A stretch of DNA of 64,000 nucleotides from Platanthera guangdongensis. Its lineage: Eukaryota; Streptophyta; Magnoliopsida; Asparagales; Orchidaceae. Where the stretch lies: NCBI GenBank assembly GCA_039583875.1, contig CM077147.1, positions 162,315,866 through 162,379,865 of the forward strand, given 5' to 3'. The notes below the pieces were generated by a model. The model did not search any database. It was not told the origin of the DNA and was given only the letters and a program-made list of their open reading frames with translations. Both the position numbers and the translations under genes were made by a program. Positions 36,373 through 48,362 of this stretch are shown here, piece after piece. Every line of letters begins with the position of its first letter. Position 1 is the stretch's first letter.

Positions 36373-37611
36373 TTATACTCCCCCTGGACAGCAGCCACCA
36401 TCTTCCACTTGCTGACTTGCAGTAGAACCTTCTGTTAAGGTAAGATTGTCCATTCTTTCAGTTACACCTGTGGAGCTGCAAATACTACTTGGCAATTCAT
36501 TGTTAATGAGCCTTGCTTCATCAAAAACTACATGTACTGACTCTTCTACAACTTGAGTAATCAAGTTGTAGACCCTATAAGTCTTACTATTATTGTTGTA
36601 CCCAACAAAGATCCCCTCTTGGGATTTGACAGCAAACTTGGTTAGATAAGACTTACCATTGTTAAGGATATAACACTTGCAACCAAAGATCCTGAAATAG
36701 GATAGATTTGGTTTTCTGCCCTTCACAATCTCATAGGGGGTCTTCTTGTGGCTCTTGGTGATAGTAGCCCTATTGATTACATGACATGCAGTATTAACTA
36801 TCTCAGCCCAGAAATATTCTGGGAGAAAAGTGTCACTCAATAGGGTTCTACCAACTTCTATCAAGGTTCTATTTTTCCTTTCAGCAATACCATTTTGCTG
36901 AGGTGTTCTTGGTGAGGAAAATTCCTGAAAAATTCCAAATTCTTCACACAGTTTTGTCATACTTTCAGACTGAAATTCAGTACCATGGTCACTTCTGATT
37001 TTGACCACTGTACTGTCCAATTCATTCTGAATTTGTTTAACAAAACTATATAAGATACTTGGAGTTTCAGATTTTTGCCTTAGGAAGAACACCCAGGAAT
37101 ACCTTGAGTAGTCATCAACTACCACAAATGTGTAGACCTTCCTACCTAGGCTGTGAACTGGCATAGGACCAAAAATATCCATATGCAAGAGGTATAGACA
37201 TCTCACAACATCTTTGTTCTCAAGGCTATGAAAGGTGGATTTGGTCTGCTTGCCTTTTTGACAAGCTGAGCATATCCCATCCTTTATACACTTAACCTGA
37301 GGACCATTCCTCACTAACTCTTTGCTAAAGAGTTGACCAATTGTCTTATAGTTAAGATGAGCCAGCCTCTTGTTCCATTTAACACAATGTGAGACTTTCT
37401 CATCAGCTACAAGACAAATAGGAGAAATAATGTTCTCACACATAATGTCTAGACAATAGACATTTCTCTTCCTATACCCTGTCAGAATGATCTTTTGATC
37501 ACTTGACCTTCTAATATGACAACCATCCTTGACAAAGGAGATGTCATATCCTAAATCACTCAGTTGACTTATGCTAATGAGGTTATGTTTCAAACCCTTT
37601 ACATAAGCCAC
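36373..37611 (-). CDS. Integrase of element B
   Basis: A 412-codon open frame. It starts [20 protein letters not shown], then [20 protein letters not shown], in which the first zinc ligand of WHKRLAH is Asn, and [14 protein letters not shown]. Core: LLHMDIFGPMPV (Asp), [13 protein letters not shown] (Asp) and [20 protein letters not shown] (Glu), all three catalytic residues present. The C-terminal part has [19 protein letters not shown] and a linker with ESVHVVFDEA. It ends in TAA shortly before the RT frame. The ATG is only the first Met in the open part; the true polyprotein continues upstream into protease. Confidence 0.9.
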   Translation of the reverse strand: MAYVKGLKHNLISISQLSDLGYDISFVKDGCHIRRSSDQKIILTGYRKRNVYCLDIMCENIISPICLVADEKVSHCVKWNKRLAHLNYKTIGQLFSKELVRNGPQVKCIKDGICSACQKGKQTKSTFHSLENKDVVRCLYLLHMDIFGPMPVHSLGRKVYTFVVVDDYSRYSWVFFLRQKSETPSILYSFVKQIQNELDSTVVKIRSDHGTEFQSESMTKLCEEFGIFQEFSSPRTPQQNGIAERKNRTLIEVGRTLLSDTFLPEYFWAEIVNTACHVINRATITKSHKKTPYEIVKGRKPNLSYFRIFGCKCYILNNGKSYLTKFAVKSQEGIFVGYNNNSKTYRVYNLITQVVEESVHVVFDEARLINNELPSSICSSTGVTERMDNLTLTEGSTASQQVEDGGCCPGGV

Positions 37612-37800
37612 TTGAGTAATTGTAATCAGGTTACTAGAAATGTTACCAAAGCCTTTGATGATCCCTTTTTATGAACCACCAAAGGTAACTTTAGGCCCAT
37701 CTTTGATAGATGTATAATCCTTCAGCAACCCCTAGTTCCAGTCATGTGCCTGGAACATACACTGTTCAAGTACCATATAGGGGCATGGCCACTTGGACTT
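37612..37800 (-). pseudogene. Protease of element B, active site lost
   Basis: IWYLNSVCSRHMTGTRGC aligns with the intact IWYLDSGCSRHVTG of element C: the catalytic triad Asp-Ser-Gly has become Asn-Ser-Val. A TGA follows immediately, and a further stop lies before YVKGLKH. No function is likely. Confidence 0.85.
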
Positions 37801-37814
37801 ACCTGCAAAACATA

Positions 37815-39852
37815 TTACTTAACCTTAGAACCCAAATAATTCTTGGGTCCTTGGTGTAGGTTAGTTTGACTTTTAACAAAACTACCTGTAGCTCTTCTAG
37901 CAGGTAGTTTTCTACTCTCCTTGACACTTGAATTGTGCCAACAGTTTATGGCAAAGTGGACTATCTTGCCACAACACCAACACTCAAACCTGTTGTACCT
38001 TTGTTTTGGTACAACCCTGCCTGAAGTATCTACAACAGGATTTTTGTTTAGTGCTGGGGCTTTGCCTTTAGACTTGGACCTAGCAGTCCAGGCAGGTTTT
38101 GTAAATCCTAATCCAGCCTTACCCTTATGAGGTACAAACTCATATATCAAGGGTAAAACAAATTTGGGTTTAGAAAAGCTAGCCACAATATCCTTCTCCT
38201 TCTGAAGTATAAACTCCAGATTCCTAATTTGATCATTCTTAAATGTAATAGTTCCCATCTGAATAACTGTAATATTCTTTAGTCTGGCTATTTCATTCAG
38301 TTCTGATCAAACAACTTGTCTGAATCAGCAGCAGCCAATTTAAGACTAGCAATCTCCTTTGCCTGATTTTTGGCCAAGGTTTTGCTTTTCTTTAAGGCCT
38401 GCAACAAGTCCCTATATTCATCAATTAACTGATGAATATCACCTTCAGATTCAGACCCACCCACATCACTTGATGCAGATGTATCTGATTCTGACTCAGT
38501 ACAAGAAATTGAACTTGAAGAACAACTTTGTACCTTGCTTGGTCCAGGCTGATACTGGATTTTGTCTCCTCCAGATAAGGCCATCAGCCCTTGCACTGAA
38601 TGTCCTCATGCTCATAAATTGAGTTCATTAGCTGTATGAACTCATCTTCTTCTTCTTCAGCAAATAAACCAATATAGGCTTCAGCTTCTGAATCTGTTTC
38701 TGAAGATGACTGATCAGTCAAACTTTTGTCTTTCTTGGCAACAAAGGACTTTTCCTTTTTGCCCTTAAACTATGTCTTCTTTCTATCAGTTGACTCCTTC
38801 CTCCTTTCAGGACAGTCAGCCACTACATGTCCCTATCTATTGCAACAATAACATACAATCTTTGAGGATATAGTTTTACTTGGTTTGGACTTTCTTCTAT
38901 CATTCCTTGATGACTTCCTATTCTGATAGTAGTCATCTTTTGTCTGTGAAGTGGATGGCTTAGACCTCCACTGCTTCTTCTTCAGAAACTTTTGAAAATG
39001 TCTTGTAAAAGCAGCAAAGTCTTCATCACTTTCACTGCTATCTGAATTCTTGCTTTCTGACTCATCTGTCTCAGCCTCAGTAACTTTTTGAGGTGGAGAT
39101 GGAGACTTGCTTTTATATTTCCTAGTGGCTTCAGTTTTGAAGGCCACATCTCTTTCCTTGTGCTCCACTCTTGTAGTCTTCTCTTCCTCCTTTCTAACCA
39201 TTAACTGCATCTCATAAGATAACAGTTTTCCAAACAAAGTTGGAGGAGGTATATTAGCTAATTTGGCCATTTCCCTAATGACACAAATCTTGGTATCCTA
39301 GTCCTTAGTCAGGGATCTTAAAAACTTGTCATTCAGCTCATAGTTGCTGAATTCTCTTCCATAGGACATCAACTCATTAACAATCCTATAGAATTCCTTG
39401 TAGCATTCAGTAATGCTATCAGACTTTCCTTGTCTGAAGCTTTTATACTCCTAATTTAACAAGGATTTCCTGTCCTGTCTTACTTCTTTAGACCCTTCCA
39501 TGTAAACTATTAAAGTGTCCCACATTTCTTTAGAAGTTTTACAGTGAATTAAATTCTGAAATGTGGGATCATCAATTGCACTAATAATAATATTTTGTGC
39601 CCTCTTGTCCATAGTGGCCAGAATAATCTCATCTTTAGTCATTTCTGAATAGTTTTTGGGAGTTCTCTGATTTGCATCCAAAACAGATACTTTCATTGGC
39701 ATATATGACCCTTCTTTGACTGTAATGTATATTCTTGGGTCAGAGGCTTCCACAAAAAGCCTAACCCTCTCTTTTCATATGCCAAAAATCTCTTTTTTAC
39801 AGATTGGCAACTTTATGGACCCCAGCTCTTTGTGATTCTCACTAGAACCCAT
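37815..39852 (-). pseudogene. Gag of element B
   Basis: From the ATG at 39852-39850 (MGSSENHKELGSIKLPICKK) the protein is close to that of C: ASDPRIYITVKEGSYMPMKV, TMDKRAQNIIISAIDDPTFQ, LHCKTSKEMWDTLIVYMEGS and SYGREFSNYELNDKFLRSLT. The first zinc knuckle is broken by a TAG (CYCCNR-stop-GHVVADC); the second reads CWCCGKIVHFAINC with a Gly-to-Val change. Between them is a Ser/Asp/Glu-rich acidic region and a coiled coil (DEYRDLLQALKKSKTLAKNQ). At least six stops or shifts are visible. Confidence 0.85.
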
Positions 39853-39928
39853 TTTCTTGAATCTTGATTAATCTGATTCTGCCTACAGTATCTTACTCAG
39901 ACTATTATGTCCCTTTTTGAGCAACCTC

Positions 39929-39940
39929 GCTTTGATACCA
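39929..39940 (-). other. Primer-binding site of element B
   Basis: The minus strand reads TGGTATCAAAGC, complementary to initiator-Met tRNA with one change. It lies two bases inside the 5' LTR edge. Confidence 0.85.
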
Positions 39941-39942
39941 CT

Positions 39943-41927
39943 TGAAAGAAATAGTGGCTAATCACCTAGAGGGGGGGGGGGGGTGAATAGGTGAACTTAA
40001 TCTTTTTTAACTTTAAAGGCAGAAACACTAAATTATAAGATCTGTATTTACAATTCTCTACAGCAATTCAGCACAGATAACACAGCAATCACAGAATTAA
40101 TCACACACAGAGTACACACAGATTTTTATAGTGGTTCCCCAAGGTCTGGGTACATCCACTTTCCCCCTCCTCATATCTAGTAGTGTACTAGATTCGGTTT
40201 AACTTCTCCACTTCTCCTCAGATCCTCATATCTTACAACTCAGAACCCCAAATAGGTTCCTACAACTCAGAGTGTCCCCACTCCTACAACTCAGGCACCA
40301 AGCCTTACCACTCAGTCTTCACCAAGACTTACACTCAGGCTAAACAACCCTACCTCAGCCTTCAATCAAGGACTACACTCAGAGAATAGAATCTCCTAGA
40401 CTCAGGCACTAAAGCCCTACCTCAACCTTTATAAAATAGGCTTACAGCTCAGATCACTTAGGATCCTACAGAAAATAAAGTTTACAAAGTATATAACCAC
40501 AACTCTAAAAGAGAGAGATGAGTTGACTGGCTTCTTGATGAGTTCTTGGAAGAACTAGGCAGAGATCAACCACCCTTGGCTTTCTTCAAAGCTTCTTGAA
40601 TTAGAACACAGTAGGGTTGAATCTTCTGTGCAGATGATCTTCAATCAACTGCTGTCTTGAGAATTAGATAACAATCTGAAACTTACTTCTCAGCCTGGTT
40701 CAATAGCTGCTCTTCTTAGAAGGAGCTCTCTCTCTCCAACTACTTAGATCTTCTATAGAAGGTCTTCTTTGTGTTGTTAGATCTCTTGATTAATTGTTGT
40801 CAATCTGTAATCACTCTCTTTCTGTCGAAGGAGAAAGGTCTTTAAATAGTCTTTCTCCAAGGTAACCGGCTGATCTGGTTTCTAACAACCTTATGTTGGC
40901 TCTGACAGTTGCAATTGACCGGTTGAAATGGCAGCTGTCAAGTCATCCAGTCACTTCTTGAAATCTCTGTCACTGTCTGAAAGTGTCGAGACAGATAGTC
41001 TTTATGTGTCGACACAAATAGACTAAGTGTCGACACAAGTAGACTAAGTGTCGACACTAGCCTTGATGGTGTCGACACAACTCCTTGTGTTGTTGTAACA
41101 GCTTCTCGACATTGCTTCTTCAAAATGTGTCGACACTGATCCTGTGTGTCGGCACAAGCCTTCTATTGAATGTGTTGACACTGGTTGAGTGTGTCGACAC
41201 AAATACTTCTTCTTCAATACTTAGTTGATTTCTGATGTGTGTCGACAGAACTCTTTTGTGTCGACACAACATCTTGTGTTGTAACTTGCTAAGTGTCGAC
41301 ACATCTTCTTTATGTCGACACATGCCTTCATGTGTTGAAACTTTGCTGAGTGTCGACACATCTCCTTGTGTCGACACATTCTTCATGTGTTGAAACTTTG
41401 CTGAGTGTCGACACATCTCCTTGTGTCGACACATTCTTCATGTGTTGAAACTTTGCTGAGTGTCGACACATCTCCTTTGTGTCGACACTTGTACTTAAAC
41501 TTTGTTGAAGTTTGCTGAGTGTCAACATAGCCTCCTGGTGTTGACACTTTTGATGTCGGCAAAGTTTCTCTGGGTGTCGACACTGCTTCTAAGTGTCGAC
41601 ACTGATTATGTAGACAATTCTTCACTATGTGTCGACACTGCCTGTATGTGTCGACACATTTCTTCTGGTGTCGACTCTGCCTTCCTGGTGTCGACACAAT
41701 TACTCCAAGTGTCGACACTGCTTCTCTGGGTGTCGACACAAGCCTTCTTAAGTGTCGACACTTTTCTTCTAGGTGTCGACACATGGACTTAGAAACTTTT
41801 CCTGCAATCCTGCAGTCACTTAACCTGCACAAATAAACTCAAAGCACGTCAAATACACCTTGATGTATATCATTGAGTAGGGTGAGGCTTCTTCAAATCT
41901 GGTACATATATTCCAATGCACCCAACA
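39943..41927 (-). repeat. 5' LTR of element B (1985 bp)
   Basis: The same order of parts as the 3' LTR: C/G run (39971-39983), TTTATAGTGGTTCCCC (40125-40140), leader repeats, TATA-like box near 40840 and GTGTCGACAC array (40981-41785). Its outer edge is 38 bp from the outer edge of the 5' LTR of C, in inverted orientation. Confidence 0.95.
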
Positions 41928-41965
41928 GTCTCACTCCAGGTTTCAGCCACAAAACCCTTCTCCTT
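41928..41965 (-). pseudogene. Sliver of element A gag between B and C
   Basis: 38 bp comprising the B duplication GTCTC, 28 bp of A gag, and the C duplication TCCTT. When B, C and one copy of each duplication are left out, the gag frame of A is open across both junctions and joins a Lys-rich part to the acidic part at 24490, which confirms the nesting. Confidence 0.88.
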
Positions 41966-42109
41966 TGTTGGGTACATTGGAAATGTGTACCAGATTTGAA
42001 GAAGCTTACCCTACTCAATGATATACATCAAGGTGTATTTGATGTGTTTTGAGTTTATATGTGCAGGTTATGTAATTGCAGGAAATGCAGAAAAATTTCT
42101 AAGTCCACA

Positions 42110-42815
42110 TGTCGACACCTAGAGAAGCAGTGTCGACACTTATGAAGGCTTGTGTCGACACTCTAGAAAGGCTGTGTCGATACTTGGAGTTAGCTGAGTC
42201 GACACCAGAAGAAATTGTGTCGACACCAGGAGGCAGTGTCGACACACAAAGAAGCAAAGTCGACATCAAATGTGTCGACACCAAAAGGTAGTGTCGACAC
42301 ACAGGAGTACTTAGTCGACATCAAATGTGTTGACACCAAGAGGCAGTGTCGACACACAAAAGTATTTGACAACATCAACTGTGTCGACACACAGGACTTG
42401 TGTCGACACACAACAAAGCTTCAGCGAGTTAAAATAAAGAAGTACTTGTGTCGACACAAAGGAGATGTGTCGACACTCAGTAAAGCTTCAACAAAGTTAA
42501 AGTAAAGAAGTACTTGTGTCGACACAAAGGAGATGTGTCGACACTCAACAAGCTTCCACAAAGTTAAAGAAAAGAAGACTTGTGTCGACACAAAGGAGAT
42601 GTGTCGACACACAGCAAGTCTCAACAAAGTTAAAGAAAAGAAGGCTTGTGTCGACACACAGAATCAGTGTCGACACATTCTGAAGAAGCAGTGTCGAGAA
42701 GCTGTTACAACAACAAAAGAAGTTGTGTCGACACCACCAAGGCATGTGTCGACTCTTAGTCCACTTGTGTCGACACTTAGTCTATTTGTGTCGACACATA
42801 ATGAAGATCAGTCTC
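42110..42815. repeat. GTGTCGACAC palindrome array in U3 of element C
   Basis: About 25 GTCGAC cores in 705 bp, most in GTGTCGACAC. Ends about 140 bp upstream of the TATA box. Cysteine-rich open frames on both strands are translations of the array and not genes. Confidence 0.95.
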
Positions 42816-42953
42816 GACACTTTCAGACAGAGACAGTGATTTCAAGAAGTGACTGGATGACTTGACAGCTGCTATTTCTAACCGGTCAACTATTACTGTC
42901 AGAGCTGTCAGAAGTTCGTTAGAAACCGGATCAACCGGTTACCATGGAGAAAG

Positions 42954-42964
42954 ACTATAAAAAG
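42954..42964 (+). promoter_or_regulatory. TATA box of the element C LTR
   Basis: ACTATAAAAAGGC lies in the expected place between the U3 array and the leader repeats. Equivalent boxes occur in B (CTATTTAAAG) and E (CCTATATATAG, 58214-58224). Confidence 0.6.
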
Positions 42965-43856
42965 GCTTTCTCCTTCAACAGAAAGTGATGATCAATCATT
43001 GAATAATACAGATTCTGAGCAATATAGAGAGAAGTAATAATACAAAAGATTTTTGACAGAAGATCTAGAAGAAGTTGGAGAGAGAGAGCTCCAACTAAGA
43101 AGAGCAGTTGCTGAACTAAGCTGCAAAGAAAGATTCAGATTGAGATCTGAATCTTAAGTCAGAAGCTGATTGAAGATCATCTTCTCAGGAGATTCAACCC
43201 TACTGTGTTCAGATTCAAGAAGCTTTGAAGAAAGCTAAGAAAGGTTGATCTCTGCCAAGTTCTTTCAAGAACAGTTCAAGAAGCCATCAAACCCTTCTCT
43301 CTCTTTCAGGGTGGTAGTCATAAACTTTGTTTAATCAAATTTCTGTAAGATCTATTATAGATCTGAGCTGTAAGGCTATTTTATAAAGGCTGAGTGTAAG
43401 AGATTTAGATATCTGAGTGTAGGTCTTGCTGAAGACTGAGGTAGGGCCTTGTGCCTGAGTTGTAGGAGACTGTGTTCTCTGAGTGTAGGCCTTGGTGAAG
43501 GCTGAGGTAGGGCTGTTTGCCTGAGTTGTAGGAGTGGGGACACTCTGAGTTGTAGGAACCTGTTTGGGGTTCTCAGCTGTAAGATCTGAGGATCTGAGGT
43601 GAAGTGCAGAAGTTAGGCCGAATCTAGTACACTGCTAGATAGGCGAAGGGGGAAAGTGGATGTACCCAGACATTGGGGAACCACTATAAACATTGTGTGC
43701 ACTCTGTGTATGATTGTTTCTGTGATTGCTGTGCTGATAGCTGTAGAATTTGCAATTGCTGCTTAAATTACAGAACAGATTTTCTGCCTTTAAAGTAAAA
43801 GAAAAATTACACCTATTCACCACCGCTCTAGGTGGTTAGGCACTAATTCTTTCAAG

Positions 43857-43868
43857 TGGTATCAGAGC
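43857..43868 (+). other. Primer-binding site of element C
   Basis: TGGTATCAGAGC, an exact complement of the initiator-Met tRNA 3' end, two bases after the LTR. Confidence 0.9.
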
Positions 43869-43946
43869 CAGGTTCCTCAAAGAAGGACTTAACAGCCAGT
43901 GTGAGATCCTTAAGGCAGGTTTAAGAATCAAGAAAGAATCAAGAAA

Positions 43947-45974
43947 ATGGGTTCAGGTGAAAATCACAAGGAACTAGGTTCAATGAAACTACCCATATAC
44001 AAAAAGGAAATATTTGGTATCTGGAAAGAAAGGGTCAGACTGTTTATGGAGGCCTCTGATCCAAGGATCTATATTACAGTCAAAGAAGTTCCTTATGTCC
44101 CAATGAAGATTTCAATTATATATGCTAACCAAAGAATTCCCAAGGACTATTCAGATATGACCAAGGATGAGATCATCTTGGCAACTATGGATAAGAGGGC
44201 ACAGAACATTATAGTAAGTGCCATAGATGATTCTACCTTTCAAAATTTGATTCACTGCAAGACTTCAAAGGAAATGTGGGATACTTTGATAGTCTACATG
44301 AAAGGTTCTGAAGAAGTAAGACAAGATAGGAAATCTATGCTAAACCAGGAGTATGAGAGTTTCAGACAGGGAAAGTCTGACAGTATCACTGAGTGCTATA
44401 AAAAGTTCTATAGGATAGTGAATGAGTTGATGTCCTATGGGAGAATCTTTAGTACTTATGAATTGAATGATAAATTCTTAAGATCCTTGACAAAGGATTG
44501 GGACACAAAGATTTGTGCCATTAGAGAAGTGGCCAAACTTGCAGATATTTCTCCTCCAACCTTGTTTGGAAAGTTGCTGTCTTATGAGATGCAACTTATG
44601 GCTAGGAAAGAGGAAGAGAAGAGTGCAAAAGGTGAGCATAGAGAAAAGTCTGTGGCCTTTAAGGTAAAAGCCACTAAGAAGAATAGGAGGATGTATCCAT
44701 CACCTCCTAAGATTGTTGCTGAAACTGCTTCAGAAAATTCAGACAATCAGAATTCAGATAGCTGTGACTCAGATGAGGATTTTGCAGCATTTACTAGACA
44801 GTTTCAGAGATTTCTGAAGAAGAAGCAGTGGAAGTCTAAGCCTTCCACATCCAAGCCTAAAGATGACTATTATCTAAAGAGGAAGTCATCCAGGAAAGAC
44901 AGGAGCAAGTCTAAGCCAAGCAAGTCTACAACATCAAAGATTGTTTGCTACTGTTGTAATAGGCCTGGTCATGTAGTGGATGAATGTCCAGATAAAAGAA
45001 AAGAGTCTGGTGATAAAAAGAAGACTCAACACTAGAGCAAGAAGGAGAAATCCTTTGTTGCTAAGAAGGAGAAGACATTGTCAGATCAGTCATCTTCAGA
45101 ATCAGAATCTGAAGCTGAGGCTTACATTTGTCTATTTGCTGCAGATGAAGAAGAGTTTATACAAGTGCTGAACTCAATATATGAACAAGAATACCATCAG
45201 TGCAAGGGACTGATGGTTGTACTATAAGAAGACAAGTGCCAGGATCAGCCTGGTCCTAGTAAGGTACAATGTCTTTCAGATTGCAGTACTGAGTCAGAGT
45301 CAGCAACATCTGCATCAAGTGATGTGGATGAGTCTGAGTCTGAAGGTGATGTTCATCAGTTGATAGACGAATATAGAGACTTGCTGCAGGCACTTAAGAA
45401 GAGCAAAAACCTGGCCAAATCTCAGACTAAGGAAATTGCAGATCTTAAGATGGTTGCAGTAGATTCAGAGAAGTTGTTAGATAAAAAACTGAATGAGATT
45501 GTCAGATTGAAAAACATAACTGTTATTCAAATGGGTACAATCACATTCAAGAATGATCAGATTAGAAATCTGGAGGTTAGACTTCAGAAAGAGAAAGAGA
45601 TTGTGGCTAGCTTTTCTAAACCTAAATCAGTTTTACCCTTGATAGATGAGTTTGTACCTCAAAAGGGTAAGGCTGGATTAGGGTTTAAGAAAACTGCGTG
45701 GAGTGTTAGGTCCAAATCTAAAGGCAAATCCCCAGCACAAAACAAGAAGACTGCAGTAGATAATTCAGCCAGGGTAGTACCTAAACAAAGGTACATTAGG
45801 TTTGAGTGCTGGTGTTGTGGCAAAGTAGGCCACTTTGCCTTAGATTGTTGGCACAATTCTAGTGTCAAGGAGAGTAGCAATCTGCCTGCTAGAAGAGCTA
45901 CAGGTAGATTTGTTATAATTCAGACTAACTTGCACCAAGGACCCAAAAGTTATTTGGGTTCTAAGGTTAAGTAA
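43947..45974 (+). pseudogene. Gag of element C
   Basis: The ATG at 43947 (MGSGENHKELGSMKLPIYKK) opens a 362-codon frame: IFGIWKERVRLFMEASDPRI, IHCKTSKEMWDTLIVYMKGS, ELMSYGRIFSTYELNDKFLR, DEDFAAFTRQFQRFLKKKQW and knuckle CYCCNRPGHVVDEC. A TAG at 45033-45035 ends it; the same frame resumes with Lys-rich and acidic sequence, a second stop near 45225, then a coiled-coil stretch (DEYRDLLQALKKSKNLAKSQ) and second knuckle CWCCGKVGHFALDC, to a TAA at 45972. Two well-formed CCHC knuckles 270 codons apart are a mark of this family. Confidence 0.88.
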
Positions 45975-45977
45975 TCT

Positions 45978-46163
45978 GTGTTGCAGGTGAGTCCAAGTTG
46001 CCATGCCCCAATATGGTACTTGGACAGTGGATGTTCCAGGCATGTGACTGGAACAAGGGGATTGCTGAAGGACTACACACCTATCAAGGATGACATTAAA
46101 GTAACCTTTGGTGGTTCTGAAAAAGGAATCATCAAAGGCTTTGGTAACATTTCTAATAACTAG
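45978..46163 (+). pseudogene. Protease of element C, active site intact
   Basis: In this frame IWYLDSGCSRHVTGTRGLLK carries the complete Asp-Ser-Gly. It ends in a TAG at 46161-46163 with another stop (TAA, 46176) before [13 protein letters not shown], so protease and integrase are separated by two stops. It is the only large copia copy here, apart from A, with an intact protease triad. Confidence 0.85.
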
Positions 46164-46178
46164 ATTACTATCTCTTAA

Positions 46179-48362
46179 GTGGCCTATGTGAAGGGTTTGA
46201 AACACAACCTTATTAGCATAAGTCAGTTGAGTGACTTAGGATATGACATTTCATTTATTAAGAATGGATGTCATATCAAAAGGTCAAGTGATCAAAAGTT
46301 CATTTTGACAGGATATAGGAAGAGAAATGTTTATTGTCTAAATTTTGTGTGTGAGAACAATGTTTCTCGTATTTGTCTTGTAGCTGATGAGAGAGTCTCA
46401 CATTGTGTTAAATGGCACAAGAAGCTGCCTCATCTTAACTATAAGACTATTGGCCAACTCTTTAGCAAAGAGTTAGTGAGGAATGATCCTCAAGTTAAGT
46501 GTATAAATGATGGGATATGCTCAGTTTGTCAAAAAGGCAAGCAGACCAAATACACCTTTCATAGCCTTGAAAACAAGGATTCAGTGAGGTGTCTATACCT
46601 CTTGCATATGGATCTATTTTGTCCTATGCCAGTTCACAGTCTAGGTAGGAAGGTCTACACATTTGTGATAGTAGATAACTATTATAGATATTCCTGGGTG
46701 TTCTTTCTAAGACAAAAATCTGAAACCCCAAGTGTCTTATATAGTTTTATTAAACAAATTCAGAATGAGTTGGACAGTACAGTGGTCAAAATCAGAAGTG
46801 ACCATGGTACTGAATTTCAGTCTGAAAGTATGACAAAACTGTGTGAGGAATTTGGGATTTTTCAAGAATTTTCCTCACCTAGAACACCTCAGCAAAATGG
46901 TATTGCTGAAAGGAAGAATAGAACATTGATAGAGGCTGGTAGAACTCTATTGAGTGACACTTCTCTCCCAAAATATTTCTGGGCTGAGACAGTAAACACT
47001 GCATGTCATGTGATCAATAGGGCTACTATCACCAAGTGCCACAAAAAGACTCCCTATGAGATTGTGAAGGACAAAAAACCAAACTTATCATATTTTAGGA
47101 TCTTTGGTTGCAAGTGCTATATACTTAACAATGACAAGTCTTATCTAACCAAGTTTGCTGCCAAATCCCAAGAGGGGATATTTGTTGGGTACAACAACAA
47201 TAGTAAGGCTTATAGGGTCTACAACTTGATCACTCAAGTTGTAGAAGAGTCTTTACATGTAGTATTTGATGAAACAAGACTCATTAACAGTGAATTGCCA
47301 AGTAGTGTTTGCAGTTCTACATGTATAAATGAGAGAATGGACAAGCTTACCATTACAGAAGGTTCTACTGTAACTCAAGAAGTGGAAAATGGTGGCTGCT
47401 GTCCAGGGGGAGTACAAGACTCTCTAGATGCTGAAGAAGACCAAGAGGTGCAGTTAAATGAAGAGGCTGGAGGTGTACAACCTGAAGATATACTACCTCC
47501 AGCTAATAGACACTTAAAGGATCATCCAGCAAATCAGATAATAGGTGATCCAAGACAAGGAGTGCAAACAAGAAGCAGGAATCTGAGCACAGTTCTTTGC
47601 TCCAGTTTCTTATCACAAGTGGAACCAAAGAAATTTGAAGAAGCAGTTCTAGACCCATATTTGATTGATGCCATGCAAGAGGAGCTGAATCAGTTCAGAA
47701 GATGCAAGGTTTGGAAGCTTGTTCCTAAACCAAAAGACCACAATATCATTGGAACAAAGTGGATCTTTAGGAATAGATTGGATGAGAATGAGATCATTGT
47801 TAAGAATAAAGTAAGACTTATTGCAAAAGGGTATGGGCAGGAAGAAGGTATTGACTTTGATCAAACCTTTGCCCCAGTAGCAAGACTGGAAGCAATCGGG
47901 ATGTTCCTTGCTTATTCAACATATCAAGGCTTCAAGGTATTTCAAATGGATGTAAAGTCAACTTTCCTAAATGGAAATATAAAGGAAGAAGTCTATGTAG
48001 AGCAGCCCTCAGGTTTTGTTGATCCTCTCAAACCTGATTATGTTTATAGACTTAGGAAAGCATTGTATGGGTTAAAACAAGCCCCAAGGGCTTGGTATGA
48101 AACCCTGTCTACTTTCCTCATTGAGAACAAATTCTCAAGGATGAAAATAGACAAGACTCTATTCCCTAGGGAATCTAAAGGAAAGATAATCCTAGTCCAA
48201 ATATATGTTGATGACATAATATTTGAGTCTACTGAAAGTAATCTTTGTAGAAAGTTTGCAAAACTTATGCAAGGAAAATTTGAAATGAGCAGTATGGGGG
48301 AACTTAAGTTTTTCTTGGGTCTCCAAGTAAGACAGACTGAAGATGGCTTGTCCATAACTTAG
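46179..48362 (+). CDS. Integrase and reverse transcriptase of element C
   Basis: A 727-codon open frame. Zinc site: [18 protein letters not shown] with [14 protein letters not shown] (HHCC complete). Integrase core: [25 protein letters not shown] and [20 protein letters not shown], all of D, D, E present, although nearby Gly is Cys. [52 protein letters not shown] and [17 protein letters not shown] (YVDD intact). It ends at a TAG (48360-48362) in LSI-stop-SKFTLEL, after which RT continues in the same phase. With one change the pol frame would be nearly whole, so this copy decayed little. Confidence 0.9.
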   Translation: MAYVKGLKHNLISISQLSDLGYDISFIKNGCHIKRSSDQKFILTGYRKRNVYCLNFVCENNVSRICLVADERVSHCVKWHKKLPHLNYKTIGQLFSKELVRNDPQVKCINDGICSVCQKGKQTKYTFHSLENKDSVRCLYLLHMDLFCPMPVHSLGRKVYTFVIVDNYYRYSWVFFLRQKSETPSVLYSFIKQIQNELDSTVVKIRSDHGTEFQSESMTKLCEEFGIFQEFSSPRTPQQNGIAERKNRTLIEAGRTLLSDTSLPKYFWAETVNTACHVINRATITKCHKKTPYEIVKDKKPNLSYFRIFGCKCYILNNDKSYLTKFAAKSQEGIFVGYNNNSKAYRVYNLITQVVEESLHVVFDETRLINSELPSSVCSSTCINERMDKLTITEGSTVTQEVENGGCCPGGVQDSLDAEEDQEVQLNEEAGGVQPEDILPPANRHLKDHPANQIIGDPRQGVQTRSRNLSTVLCSSFLSQVEPKKFEEAVLDPYLIDAMQEELNQFRRCKVWKLVPKPKDHNIIGTKWIFRNRLDENEIIVKNKVRLIAKGYGQEEGIDFDQTFAPVARLEAIGMFLAYSTYQGFKVFQMDVKSTFLNGNIKEEVYVEQPSGFVDPLKPDYVYRLRKALYGLKQAPRAWYETLSTFLIENKFSRMKIDKTLFPRESKGKIILVQIYVDDIIFESTESNLCRKFAKLMQGKFEMSSMGELKFFLGLQVRQTEDGLSIT

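Larger units (their letters stand above)
24501..41927 (-). mobile_element. Copia element B (SIRE/Maximus-like) inserted in gag of A
   Basis: Ends TGAAATAA (24501) and CACCCAACA (41927) are flanked by GTCTC at 24496-24500 and 41928-41932. LTRs are 24501-31062 (3', interrupted by D) and 39943-41927 (5'). Without D the 3' LTR is about 1981 bp against 1985 bp for the 5' copy, supporting the boundaries. The element without D is about 12.8 kb. Order on the minus strand: gag, PR, IN, RT, RNase H, palindrome array, ORF2, polypurine tract (31063-31076). Confidence 0.93.
41966..43854 (+). repeat. 5' LTR of element C (1889 bp)
   Basis: It opens TGTTGGGTACATTGG and closes GGTTAGGCACTAATTCTTTCA-type sequence (last bases TTCTTTCA). 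Contents: GTGTCGACAC array (42110-42815), TATA box (42954-42964), leader repeats of CTGAGTTGTAGG type (43370-43590), GGGGAACCACTATAAA block (43675-43690) and a CACC-CTCTAGGTGG end motif. Confidence 0.95.

Noticed and set aside
41120..42745. Cys/His/Val-rich ORFs (MCRH, VSTH words) on both strands
   Set aside because: They are translations of the GTGTCGACAC array, open on both strands because the motif lacks stops.
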